Below are positions 10,640 through 22,429 of a DNA stretch of 64,000 nt, in pieces; the stretch's first letter is position 1; every line of letters begins with the position of its first letter. The translations under genes and the position numbers were made by a program. Below the pieces are notes generated by a model. The model saw only the letters and a list, made by a program, of their open reading frames with translations, was not told the origin of the DNA and made no database searches. This stretch comes from Scolanthus callimorphus (lineage: Eukaryota > Cnidaria > Anthozoa > Actiniaria > Edwardsiidae): positions 27,363,387 to 27,427,386 of the forward strand of contig CM066918.1 of assembly GCA_033964015.1 (NCBI GenBank), written 5' to 3'.

Positions 10640-12460
10640 AGTCCACATAAATTCTTTCTGACTCGAGCTCTGTTTCAATGTTACACAAAAAACAAATGAA
10701 GCGGACAGCCTCTCTGCAGCCGTCGCAAGACAAAGCCGCAGGCTTGATGCTGTACAAACCACACACTAAACTCAGAGTCACCGATGCTAAGTAGTATCCC
10801 TCAATTAAACTTCTCACTGCGAGCAACAATGTTGCAATGATCACCCACCGGTTACGATACTACATCCATAATGAGATATAAGCATACCACACAGGCAAGT
10901 TCGGCCGCGCTATGAGCTCACTTTGTTTGTACATCCAGGAGGGGAGGGAGGGGCTGCACGCTATCTTCCAATAACCTTAGCCTCCCATTTCCGGGAGGGT
11001 AGCTAGAACTACAGTAAAAGCAAACGCTAATTGAAAGCATAGTGTATAATTTTTAAATTTGTAAACTTTATTTATTTTATTCATCGCTATCTCGATTTAA
11101 AAAAAAACTATATGAGGCACCGAAGGTGGTTCGATAATGAAGTTCGAGTCGCAGACAGGAATGCAGGGTTTTTCGTCTTTTTCTTATTTCCTAAAACATT
11201 AAGTGCATTTTTCCACCTCAATTCAGTTCTCGCTTCCTGATAAATAAAATCATGTAAATACGGAAAGAAGTTGGATTCATAACTGAATCCAGTTCCGACA
11301 GAAACGAAGTACAGAAATTGCATACGTTACAAAATGTTGAATAAAGAATTTTCTAAAGACTTGGGAAAAATAGTCGTCTAGCAAATGGAAGCAATTAAAA
11401 AATGAATTTCAGCCTGTCACACTAGTTATTCTTAACAAATTATTCACTAACGTTTTGTCAAAATGAATATTGTATCCGCATCATTTAAGGGGCTGTGTCA
11501 CACTTGTTACAACAAAATGTTATAAAATAAGGACCAGTGACTACATAAACAACTCAAACTCCTATATTATACTATTATTTAGTCTTAGAAAGAAAAACAA
11601 ACTGAACCTTGCATTATATAGGCATCTTTACATAAGATTTACTAGCTTTCGCTTTCCAAGTTTGTTCAGGTAAGAAATCAAAACTACCATTTCGCAATCC
11701 AATTCCATCCGCTCGAAAGCTTATTCAACAAACCTTCGGACGATTATTTTTATTCATTCCTTGTGAATACTACACATTTATCTTTATTTGAACAAGAAAC
11801 ATGACTTCGTTGTGCCAGAAAGTAAATGAGAGGATCTCGTTGGATTTGTAGTCAGGCCTTATCGAGTATTGTTTCCTTCACGGCGCCCAAAGCACCTGCA
11901 TTTCGTTCTATCTCGCCATCTATGCGTGTTGCCTGATACAAATTGAGGCCTAATACCTTTACTTGAAGTATAAGATTTGTCAGTACAGCCAGAAAACTAG
12001 TTGTCTCGCGTGTTCAAAAAAGTTTATCTAGATGTTTCAGTAGAACAATAGAGCTCGCATTATAATTATGACCTCATAACCAGAAAATGAAAAGTATTGG
12101 ATAAGAACGCCCAAACACGCCATGGGTAGCCTGTGTGGTGACGAGAACACGACACCTGTGTAATCGCAGCCTAAGATATTATTATGTCGGCTGTGTCTGA
12201 GCACCCGTATTAAATCTGAACGGCAATCCATCAAGAGAAGAGCTTGTGCGGTCTCTATGCGGCTATTGTGCTTTGATCTTTATGAATCTCTATGAATTAT
12301 GAGACGAACACCCGATGTGCCAAATTATATAAAGGGAAGCGATTTTGCGCATTTCACTATATAAGGGATGTTGGATTTTATTGCATGAATGTGTTGCTCT
12401 CGCTATAAGGAAGACTTTGCTGGGCAAAATCTTGTGTATTCATTTATTATTTTACGAGAT
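10640..12460. other. Intron/upstream region without recognised features
   Basis: Includes the presumed promoter of the proximal first exon just above 10630, though no TATA-like box or other element is convincing. It is AT-rich with scattered short open frames. Nothing else is supported. Confidence 0.4.
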
Positions 12461-12471
12461 ATTCAGGGTCC

Positions 12472-12584
12472 GGTTGCTCGAAAGTGGTTTAGCACTAATC
12501 CAGGATTAATTACCATGGTGACTCGATGGTTTTGTTCAGAACTAAACCTGGTTTAAATTTAATCCACCTTTGAACAACCCGCGC
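12472..12584. mobile_element. Short foldback MITE
   Basis: Imperfect ~38-bp inverted termini: GGTTGCTCGAAAGTGG.TTA at the left pairs with TTAATCCACCTTTGAACAACC at the right. Length is 113 bp and it is non-coding. Confidence 0.55.
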
Positions 12585-12904
12585 CAGATGTTTTGACCAC
12601 TTCCCTAAAAAGGTAGCAAATAACTAGATTCTGTTTAAAAAAAGTTAGATTTTTGTGTTACATTATAGAAAAGGGTTTCAATATTGCGCTATGTTTTGGG
12701 CCTTTTAACACGTATTTTTAAAACACATGCATTTTTACAAGAATTATAAGAAATGGCCTAATATTATTATAAGTAATAACATGGCACCGAGGGAAATTAG
12801 GGATTAAATTTCCCGAGGCCCGAGTTTTCGGTGATGAAAAACTTAAAAAAAAATGAAGGTGTTATGGATTAGGCTTGACAATCTAATGCATTTGGGTCGA
12901 CCCA

Positions 12905-13085
12905 AATAGACTATTAGGTTCGACACGGCAAAAGCACGACGTGTGAACCGGGCCTAGGGACCAGTGTCTGGGCTATTAGGTTCGACACGGCAAAAACACG
13001 ACGTGTGAACCGGGCCTAGGGACCAGTGTCTGGGCTATTAGGTTCGACACGGCAAAAACACGACGTGTGAACCGGGCCTATACGA
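12905..13085. repeat. 62-bp satellite, block 1 (~3 copies)
   Basis: Three tandem copies of a 62-bp unit containing GGTTCGACACGG, an A-rich spacer, CACGACGTGTGAACCGGG and CCAGTGTCTGGG. GGTTCGACACG and CGTGTGAACC form a hairpin with one bulged base, so each unit is a foldback. The same unit recurs in block 2 at 13999-14925. Confidence 0.9.
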
Positions 13086-13998
13086 ACCTATTTTAAGATT
13101 TAAGATAAATAGATAAGATTAATAGCAATCTTCAGGATCAGTAACTATCACAAGACTTTGATATGGCTAAGGGTGGGTTTGACATGTATATGTGCTGTGG
13201 GGGTGGGCTATGATATTTTTCTTTGATTAATTGACATCTCTTGAGGGGGGGTCAGGAAAAAACCCCTGAGATCATCAGGGGGGCTTCAAAAAATGAAAAG
13301 GTAAAAATTAGGCAATCATCATAGGCCCCCTCTAGATAAATTATGAATGCTCCCTTAGCAATGAAAATGCAAAATTATTACTGATAGCATTCAGTGAACA
13401 TGTGAAAACTCTCTGTTGAACCATGCCTCGATACTTTTCATAAAGTTCAGATGATACTTTCTCGAGCTTGTACATGCTGGTAGCTAAAGCATTATTATTC
13501 ACCAGAATGCTTGTGAAAGGAAATACTTCCAACCATTGTAGTGATTTGTTGTCTTCGGATTGCACAATGAAGTAGTACTAGTAGTCTATTGGGCCATGAT
13601 TTGCGATTCGCTAAACGTATTAGCAGGTTCTCGACGGCTACGTCTTTTTTCACACTATGAATTTTCTATTCCAACTTGCGGTTTTCTTTAAATCAACTTC
13701 CCTAGCTTGAGACTTGAATCTTTTGTCATTAGAATCTACGATCGAAATGGTGGCAACGAGTGGAGTGAGCTTCAACTCATCACAGCAAAAAGTGTAAACA
13801 AAATTACGAGAGTGTAAACCAACAGGACCTAAAGAATACTCTAAAGAATGTTGTGTATAAGTTTCAATCTTAGACATTCAGACATTTTCTTAGAAACTGC
13901 GAAAAACTAAATGTTTCCCAGCTTTCCCGTAGCTTCCAATACAAATTTGCCGCTGGGCTCAGCTCGTACTACGCATGCGCCGCCGTTTGACCGCTGTG
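13085..13998 (-). other. Unique island between the two satellite blocks, two unassigned ORFs
   Basis: Holds two minus-strand open frames: 13877-13650 (75 codons, starts MSKIETYTQHS) and 13565-13341 (74 codons, starts MQSEDNKSLQW). They lie in tandem and could be pieces of one interrupted coding sequence. I do not recognise either and see no domain, signal peptide or membrane segment. The island may be sequence captured inside, or inserted into, a formerly continuous 62-bp array. Whether either frame is translated is uncertain. Confidence 0.3.
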
Positions 13999-14925
13999 TT
14001 GGTTCGACACGGCAAAAGCACGACGTGTGAACCGGGCCTAGGGTCCAGTGTCTGGGCTATTAGGTTCGACACGGTAAAAACACGACGTGTGAACCGGGCC
14101 TAGGGACCAGTGTCTGGGCTATTAGGTTCGACACGGCAAAAACACGACGTGTGAACCGGGCCTAGGGACCAGTGTCTGGGCTATTAGGTTCGACACGGCA
14201 AAAACACGACGTGTGAACCGGGCCTAGGGTCCAGTGTCTGGGCTATTAGGTTCGACACGGCAAAAACACGACGTGTGAACCGGACCTAGGGACCAGTGTC
14301 TGGGCTATTAGGTTCGACACGGCAAAAGCACGACGTGTGAACCGGGCCTAGGGACCAGTGTCTGGGCTATTAGGTTCGACACGGCAAAAGCACGACGTGT
14401 GAACCGGGCCTAGGGTCGAGTGTCTGGGCTATTAGGTTCGACACGGTAAAAACACGACGTGTGAACCGGGCCTAGGGACCAGTGTCTGGGCTATTAGGTT
14501 CGACACGGCAAAAACACGACGTGTGAACCGGGCCTAGGGACCAGTGTCTGGGCTATTAGGTTCGACACGGCAAAAACACGACGTGTGAACCGGGCCTAGG
14601 GTCCAGTGTCTGGGCTATTAGGTTCGACACGGCAAAAACACGACGTGTGAACCGGACCTAGGGACCAGTGTCTGGGCTATTAGGTTCGACACGGCAAAAG
14701 CACGACGTGTGAACCGGACCTAGGGACCAGTGTCTGGGCTATTAGGTTCGACACGGCAAAAGCACGACGTGTGAACCGGGCCTAGGGACCAGTGTCTGGG
14801 CTATTAGGTTCGACACGGCAAAAGCACGACGTGTGAACCGGGCCTAGGGTCCAGTGTCTGGGCTATTAGGTTCGACACGGCAAAAACACGACGTGTGAAC
14901 CGGGCCTAGGGTCCAGTGTCTGGGC
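13999..14925. repeat. 62-bp satellite, block 2 (~15 copies)
   Basis: About fifteen near-identical tandem copies of the unit in block 1. They differ mainly at CAAAA[A/G]CACG, GGGA/TCCAG and GGGCC/GGACC. Adjacent units share variant combinations in a higher-order pattern: the run of variants around 14040-14340 recurs around 14410-14700, suggesting a ~370-bp (six-unit) duplication. Confidence 0.9.
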
Positions 14926-14947
14926 GGAGCATCCCCGTACAATTGGT

Positions 14948-15000
14948 ATGAATCCCTTAGGGTTCGTTTTCAGTACGACATAAGTGACGTAAGCATAAGC

Positions 15001-15054
<54 letters not shown>

Positions 15055-16247
15055 GGCTTTATTTAAAGAGGGTAAAAACACTTGACAGTAGTAAAAATAC
15101 ACTGATAACCATGTGGCCCTCTAAAATATAAGCTAAAATACAAATCTAAATAAAAATACAAAAGTATACTATCTATAAAAATTTATATATATATATATAT
15201 ATCGTATATTTCGCCTCGTGTTTCTATCTGCCGATAAAACACTCTAGCTCGTTATAGAAGAACGGAAGCCTTTGATCCTTATGCTTATACGCTTATGTCG
15301 TAGTGAAATCCGCACTAAAGAAAATAAATAGTTTGATCCTTATGCTTATGCTTATGTCGTACTGAAATCCGCACTAAAGAAAATAGTTAGTTTGATCCTT
15401 ATGCTTATGCTTATGTCGTACTGAAATCCGCACTAAAGAAAATAGTTAGTTTGATCCTTATGCTTATGCTTATGTCGTAGTGAAATCCGCACTAAAGAAA
15501 ATAGTTAGTTTGATCCTTATGCTTATGCTTGTGTCGTAGTGAAAACCGCACTAAAGAAAATAGTTAGTTTGATCCTTATGCTTATGTCGTAGTGAAAACC
15601 GCACTAAAGAAAATAGTTAGTTTGATCCTTATGCTTATGTCGTAGTGAAAACCGCACTAAAGAAAATAGTTAGTTTGATCCTTATGCTTACGCTTATGTC
15701 GTAGTGAAAACCGCATGAAAGAAAATAGTTAGTTTGATCCTTATGCTTACGCTTATGTCGTAGTGAAAACCGCACTAAAGAAAATAGTTAGTTTGATCCT
15801 TATGCTTACGCTTATGTCGTAGTGAAAACCGCATGAAAGAAAATAGTTAGTTTGATCCTTATGCTTACGCTTATGTCGTAGTGAAAACCGCATGAAAGAA
15901 AATAGTTAGTTTGATCCTTACGCTTATGTCGTAGTGAAAACCGCACTAAAGAAAATAGTTAGTTTGATCCTTATGCTTATGCTTATGTCGTAGTGAAAAC
16001 CGCACTAAAGAAAATAGTTAGTTTGATCCTTATGCTTACGCTTATGTCGTAGTGAAAACCGCACTAAAGAAAATAGTTAGTTTGATCCTTATGCTTATGT
16101 CGTAGTTAAAACCGCACTATAGAAAATAGTAAGTTTGATCCTTATGCTTACGCTTATGTCGTAGTGAAAACCGCACTAAAGAAAATAGTTAGTTTGATCC
16201 TCATACTTATGGTTATGGTTATGTTACTAGTGAAAACCAACCCTTAG
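14948..16247. mobile_element. TIR-bounded element with internal ~60-bp tandem repeats
   Basis: The left end CTTAGGGTTCGTTTTCAGTA, then CGACATAAG..GCATAAGCATA, is the inverse of the right end, which has TATGGTTATG..TTACTAGTGAAAACCAACCCTTA. Inside are a (TAA)n run at 15005-15054, a (TA)n run near 15187, and about 16 tandem copies (15270-16215) of a 54-66-bp unit: TTTGATCCTTATGCTTA, then TGTCGTAGTGAAAACCGCAC and TAAAGAAAATAGTTAG. No coding capacity. The repeat unit contains the terminal sequence (GTAGTGAAAACC), so the array looks like amplified copies of the element's own end. Confidence 0.75.
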
Positions 16248-16418
16248 CAGGGGCGTAGCCAGGGAGGAGGGGGGGGGGGGAGCGGTCCCCCTTTCTCGGG
16301 AGATTGTCCCATACATTTACTGTATTTGATGGATGAAATTGGAAAATTTTCGTCCCATGTTTTCACTATTGCCCCCCCCCCCCCCCCCCCCCAACCAAAA
16401 TTTCTGGCTACGCCCCTG
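16248..16418. mobile_element. MITE with CAGGGGCGTAGCCAG termini
   Basis: Starts CAGGGGCGTAGCCAGGGAGG and ends TCTGGCTACGCCCCTG. It is flanked by CTTAG on both sides (16243-16247 and 16419-16423), a likely target duplication. It has internal poly-G and poly-C tracts. Relatives are at 51474-51689 and 56072-56223. Its insertion site is the right end of the preceding element. Confidence 0.75.
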
Positions 16419-17311
16419 CTTAGTACTGCGTTTGACCAAAACAAGACTCATAAGAGAAATAGGACAAAGAAATACGCACGCTCGAGACTCTGGAACCAGG
16501 GTAGACAAAGAGCTGCGCAAAACCTCAAAATTTTGTGTTATCGGATAAATACAGTCCTTCAAAAATAAGTATAGTCGAGATATTCTGAGAAAGGATTTAT
16601 ATCCGGACAAATTCGTCAAAATGTCCGTCATGTTAACTGTCCTAACAAGGACGAAACAGCTGTACATGGTTGCCGAACTGCACGGGTAATAGACTGTGCT
16701 AGCGTTCCGTCTAGGCCAGACTTATGCCGATGTGTGTATAGTTAGTGTTCATTCTCACTTAACTGTCTTTGGACTGTCTTTAACTGTCTTTCTTTTTTTC
16801 TCGAAATGCATCGAGTGCGTTCTTTTCTGCTCATTCGTATTATAACCAGAGACCCCTGACCTAGAATTTCCAGTTTCCGGAGTCCAAGCAGCGTCCTTTC
16901 ATCGGCCTCCAGCCTCCAATTGACCAATCCCGTCTTCGCTTAATTTATATCACCACACAATGGACAGTTTTCCCCAGCGGAATTAAAAATGAATTTAATG
17001 AATTCTTCAACTTTTCCTGATTAAACATATATTTGGAGGCAACTTCTAACATATTCCTGCAATCGGTGTCTTTTCCATTCTCATTTGTCCATTTGGGCTT
17101 GTCTCCAAAGGGAGGTAGAACAATGCATGCAGGATCGGTGAATTGATGAGTGTATTGTGAAGAAACTTCACTTGTTTGATCATCCGAACCACAACACGGA
17201 AACAGAAGTTCCTACTTCCGCTTCGAGCTACACCAATTGTTATGCAATTGCAGTGCAGAAGCAGGACCGTTCTGCGACACTTGTCTCGGTTTCAATAATA
17301 ATAACAATAAT

Positions 17312-17562
17312 ATATAGATTTAGCCATTGGCTAAAAGCGGAGCTCCCGGTTACACATTTTTCTGTGTCGGGATCTTGGTTTCCCTGTGTGGGGGCGCGCA
17401 GACACGGACGCGCCAGCGATACCCAAATGGAAATACCGCTGAACCATGAAAAATGAAGTCGATCGTATGTACCTGTGTTCTACTTTGAGCTGTTGTATTC
17501 TTCCTGCGATACCTATGGTGCTCCGCTCTGCGGCCTTCGGCCGCTAAGGAGCTCCGCTAATA
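17312..17562 (+). repeat. Dispersed repeat, GGAGCTCC..GCTCCGCT family (copy 2)
   Basis: Copy of 5622-5945: TAGATTTAGCCATTGGCTAA, ACCGCTGAACCATGAAAAAT and GCGGCCTTCGGCCGCTAAGG in the same order, ending GAGCTCCGCTAA. Confidence 0.7.
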
Positions 17563-17564
17563 TG

Positions 17565-18960
17565 CTTCCGTGATAAGTAAAAGCGTCAAAAGCAGATAGC
17601 AGAGCGAAACCAAAAGCCTTTTCTCGCTGAAAATTTCAGCAAATCCCGCGCAAATGCAGGACATATTGGCAGGAATGAATACCTTATTGGTCACTAATTT
17701 TCGCGGGCACTTAATTTCGCGAAAAAAAGGTCGGCATATTTCGCGGGGCTTTATTTTCGCGATTTGGGTGCAAAATTATTTTCTTAGGAAAATAATTTTC
17801 GCGAAAATGTAAAAAAACACTTTTATTTCGAGAATTTTATTATTATTTTACGCTTCTTATTGTTGAAATCATCAACTCGTAACAAAACTATTGAGGGTGT
17901 TAAATTTCGCGACATTAAAGTTCGCGGTAACTTTTTACGCGTCGAAATCGCGAAAATCGCGAATTTAAAGCGACGCGAATATTGCTACCAATAAGGTACT
18001 CGGCCTTCCATTCATCTTGGGCTAAGCCAGCTGTGCAAGTATGCAAGCTGCTTCCTTTCACAAATACTAATAATAAATAATAATAAACTAATGCGATGAA
18101 TGACATTTTACAGACAGAAGAATCATGTTACTGGCACAGAGCGCGTTTGGCATTGTTGACTTGTGTTTGCCAGAACGTTTAGGACACCGATTTAAGTGCT
18201 TTTTGTGTTCAAAGGTTCCAAACTAGGCGGCAGTTTTACCACTCATACTGTTGAAATTGATCTCAGCTACCCTTGCGTGCGTGTGTACTGTAATAGATAC
18301 ACAGATGACGCCACAGAATGTCATGAACAAAAAAATACGCAAAGAGACGCAGTCGAGTTGCGTGACTGTTGTTAATGGAATTCTGTGACGTCTTCTGTGT
18401 ATCAATGAACTTTATTTCATCAAATATAATAATTATTTACATGATAAGTATAAATTGCGAAGATGAGGAGCCTACTGAAAGTCAAATACTTATAGGTGTA
18501 GGCCCCTTTATAGGTGTAGACCCTTATGCTTTTTGTTTCCATACGGTATTTGAAGCCCGGTATTTGAAGACGAATTCCTCATAGAAATCCTTTTAATGCT
18601 AACCATCTACAATAATGTACAAACAAAGTTTTATACTTCATCTACTGAATTGAATTGAAAACGTTGCACTGCACTCCTTGAATCAGCCGATGGAACTGGA
18701 TGCTTTTACTGATTAGGATCTGACTTGTCACTGTTTCAAGGAGTTGGACTTGGACTTGTCAAAATAACGATGATTGCATACTAACGGAGTTACACCATGA
18801 TAAGTTAGATCCGAATGTACATCTTCCAAGTATCAACAAAAGTTGAAACTCTGCTAAAATAGAACTGATGTTCTACTGAATTCTCCTATCTGACGTAGAA
18901 AAAACTGTATTTTTATTATTAAGAGAAAATGACTTCTCATAAGTGGTGAGCGAAAGAGCA
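17565..18960. other. M13 intron, no recognised gene
   Basis: Contains a TCGCG-rich foldback-like tract around 17690-17985 (repeated TTTCGCG/CGCGAAA words). A fragment near 18680 (ATCAGCCGATGGAACTGGAT) resembles the interior of the MITE at 31282-31528. No exon is supported. Confidence 0.4.
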
Positions 18961-18972
18961 ACATGGACGTAC

Positions 18973-19207
18973 CTGTGGAAGCCAGCATACAACTATAGTC
19001 TTGGCAAACCTCGGGCTTGGTGTTGGCTTCCTGGAGGCGCTGGTTTGTGAGAGTGTTGTACGTAAACAGGGCAATAAATACTATAGCTGTTATGCCAAAC
19101 AACACAGTCAGGGCCACGAGAACTTTAGTTGGACAGGGGCGCCTGCTAGCGTGGACGACGCCACCATTCTCGGAACCATAAGCCACTAGCTCACTGTCCA
19201 CTTTCAT
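18973..19207 (-). CDS. M13 peptidase alternative first exon (middle)
   Basis: Encodes 78 residues plus one base. A short tail (MKVDSELVAYGSENGG) ends in RRPCPTK. A transmembrane segment lies at about 29-49 (VLVALTVLFGITAIVF..), then a stalk and TKPEVCQDYSCMLAST before donor G|GTACGT in phase 1. The Cys-x4-Cys pair and the phase match the exon at 10353-10629. Either exon can therefore feed the same acceptor at 7730, giving isoforms that differ only in cytoplasmic tail, anchor and stalk. The existence of a dedicated promoter just upstream (19208 onward) is inferred. Confidence 0.82.
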
Positions 19208-20021
19208 AGCTCAGAGACTGCGGAGATAAACGGACTAAACGTCTTCTGAGCCGATTGAGTGCCTTGGGCTCGTTGGTCTTTTCGAGGCCTGCGAACTTGA
19301 TACTGGAGCGCAACCTTACGAAGCTGACTGGTTTTGATGTTGTCAATAGCAAACAGAAAGGTGAGGACGATATCCAGAACTATGCAGCACTTGACAAGGA
19401 GCTTGGTTTCTGACGTAACGGTTAAAAACGAAGCCTCACGCTGGCCAGGGAGTTGTGCGAACGGAAAGTGACAAATGAAAGTACTCAGGTCGCGTGATGA
19501 CGGTTTGTGTACAAAAGAAATGTTAAATTGTTTACTTTTCGTTTTATTTGTTATTCGATAATTTTAACCGCCACCCGGTGTGGGTGAGTGGAGTGTCAAT
19601 TTGACTTGGATCAGACGAATTTTCCAAACTTAATATTTATGGCAAGAAAACATAGCACTGGCCTGAACGCTCGACTATGCCGCTTATTTTCCAATACACG
19701 AATGGTCTACCGAGTTTGATTTCGCGCGCGAAAATAGAACCACAACAAGGCTAAGTGCTTTCAAGAATAACTGCCCCTAGAAAGGGGAAGGGCAAGAATA
19801 CAGGAAAGCCGTCAATTCAATGAAATCAGAACCGGCACTAAAAATACAGAGAAATCACAAGTGATACTCTCATTAATGTTCTTTTCCTCATCGTGAGGGA
19901 TTATCAAAGCGGTCGAGAAACGCGACGCTGGACAAGCGGTGGTTGGAGGACTTGACAGGCTGCATTATGGCGCAAATTGCTGTTAGTGTTACAATCATGA
20001 GAGCTGAAGGGAAGGCATACG

Positions 20022-20202
20022 GGATCTCCGTTTATTGTCTCATCCGGAAGACTAAGGAAACACAGTAGAACTAAGTTCAACTCACAATATAAACTTGTCT
20101 CAATCACGACTCGAACAGAAAGAAAATTTTCCTGTCCCAGCCGGGAATCGATCCTGGACCATAGCGGTGGAAGTCCCAGCGCCTTAACAGGGGGGCCAAC
20201 CA
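20022..20202 (-). mobile_element. tRNA-derived SINE
   Basis: On the minus strand the element starts GGTTGGCCCCCTGTTAAGGC and has a B-box-like GGATCGATTCCCGG about 50 bp in (plus positions 20141-20157). These are the two parts of a degenerate tRNA-type Pol III promoter. The body has TGTTCGAGTCGTGATTG and TTATATTGTGAGTTGAACTT. The 3' end is AATAAACGGAGATCCC. Headless relatives are at 945-1070 and 53050-53185. Confidence 0.65.
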
Positions 20203-20639
20203 TACTTCCTAGCTGATATACTCTTTTGAAATGACAAGCGCAAAGCCTATATACTAGCAGTTTATAGACGGTGCTTTTTTCGCGGAAAAGAGTTCGCGAA
20301 CGCGGTTTGAGTCGCGTTTGATTTTAGGGCGCGCCACCTTCCAACAGAAGAGCCGCGGAAATTCTGCTCTTTCACGATAAAACGCACTCTAACGTCTGCG
20401 TGAGAGATAGAACGTCGTTCTTTCTAAATACCCGCTCAATTACAAATCGGCCATTTCACGTAATGAAACGTTCTTAGTAATGGACTACGAAGCGAGAATA
20501 TGAAATGACCTTTAAAAAAATAATATCTTCTCGACTTGCTCCAGGGACCGCTGTTTCGCTGAAAAGGGGAAAAGGCTAGTTGCTACTACGGAAGGGAATG
20601 GGAGGATACATGAGCTACCTATTCAAAAATTCCGATCCC

Positions 20640-22418
20640 GATTCCTAATTTTCCAGCCAATATCCAGACTTTTTGCGAAGTCTTCTAGAGTCAAGTGAGG
20701 GCTGGAGACTCACATATCACTGGTATGTACACACTTCGTCACGCGACGATTACAGATCCAGACTTTTTCATAGCTTCCTATTCAAAATCCAACTCCTTCC
20801 GATCCCGATTCCAAGTTTTCCAGCCAATATCCAGACTTTTTGCGAAGTCTTCTAGAGTCAAGTGAGGACCGGAGACTCACATATCACTGGTATGTACACA
20901 CTTCGTCACGCGACGATTACAGATCCAGACTTTTTGATAGCTTCCTACTCAAAATCCAACTCCTTCCGATCCCGATTCCAAGTTTTTCAGCCAATATCCA
21001 GACTTTTTGCGAAATCTTCTAGAGTCAAGTGAGGGCCGGAGACTCGCATATCACGGGTATGTACACACTTCGTCACGCGACGATCACAGATCCAGACTTT
21101 TTGATAGCTTCCTATTCAAAATACAACTCCTTCCGATCCCGATTCCAAGTTTTTCAGCCAATATCCAGTTTTTTGCGAAGTCTTCTAGAGTCAAGTGAGG
21201 GCCGGAGACTCGCATATCACGGGTATGTACACACTTCGTCACGCGAAGATTACAGATCCAGACTTTTTGATAGCTTCCTATTCAAAATCCAACTCCATCC
21301 GATCCCGATTCCAAGTTTTCCAGCCAATATCCAGTTTTTTGCGAAGTCTTCTAGAATCAAGTGAGGGCCGGAGACTCGCATATCACGGGTATGTACACAC
21401 TTCGTCACGCGACGATCACAGATCCAGACTTTTTGATAGCTTCCTATTCAAAATCCAACTCCTTCCGATCCCGATTCCAAGTTTTCCAGCCAATATCCAG
21501 TTTTTTGCGAAGTCTTCTAGAATCAAGTGAGGGCCGGAGACTAGCATATCACGGGTATGTACACACTTCGTCACGCGACGATCACAGATCCAGACTTTTT
21601 GATAGCTTCCTATTCAAAATCCAACTCCTTCCGATCCCGATTCCAAGTTTTTCAGCCAATATCCAGTTTTTTGCGAAGTCTTCTAGAGTCAAGTGAGGGC
21701 CGGAGACTCGCATATCACGGGTATGTACACACTTCGTCACGCGAAGATTACAGATCCAGACTTTTTGATAGCTTCCTATTCAAAATCCAACTCCATCCGA
21801 TCCCGATTCCAAGTTTTCCAGCCAATATCCAGTTTTTTGCGAAGTCTTCTAGAATCAAGTGAGGGCCGGAGACTCGCATATCACGGGTATGTACACACTT
21901 CGTCACGCGAAGATTACAGATCCAGACTTTTTGATAGCTTCCTATTCAAAATCCAACTCCTTCCGATCCCGATTCCAAGTTTTCCAGCCAATATCCAGTT
22001 TTTTGCGAATTCTTCTAGAGTCAAGTGAGGGCCGGAGACTCGCATATCACGGGTATGTACACACTTCGTCACGCGAAGATTACAGATCCAGACTTTTTGA
22101 TAGCTTCCTATTCAAAATCCAACTCCTTCCGATCCCGATTCCAAGTTTTCCAGCCAATATCCAGTTTTTTGCGAATTCTTCTAGAGTCAAGTGAGGGCCG
22201 GAGACTCGCATATCACGGGTATGTACACACTTCGTCACGCGAAGATTACAGATCCAGACTTTTTGATAGCTTCCTATTCAAAATCCAACTCCTTCCGATC
22301 CCGATTCCAAGTTTTCCAGCCAATATCCAGTTTTTTGCGAATTCTTCTAGAGTCAAGTGAGGGCCGGAGACTCGCATATCACGGGTATGTACACACTTCG
22401 TCACGCGACGATTACAGA
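20640..22418. repeat. 166/167-bp satellite (~10.6 copies)
   Basis: Direct tandem repeats with unit TTGCGAAGTCTTCTAGAGTC, then AAGTGAGGGCCGGAGACTCG, CATATCACGGGTATGTACAC, TTCGTCACGCGA and GATCCAGACTTTTTGATAGC. The first two periods are 167 bp and later ones 166 bp. The period change shifts reading frame by one per unit, so long overlapping open frames run through the array. These are a by-product, not genes. The array lies in the intron between the distal and middle M13 first exons. Confidence 0.9.
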
Positions 22419-22429
22419 CCGCAATAACC

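Noticed and set aside
12905..14925. CRISPR-like regular array
   Set aside because: The whole 62-bp unit repeats with no unique spacers, and the host is eukaryotic. It is a satellite.
14866..15102. Poly-Tyr minus-strand open frame
   Set aside because: It is a translation of the (TAA)n microsatellite.
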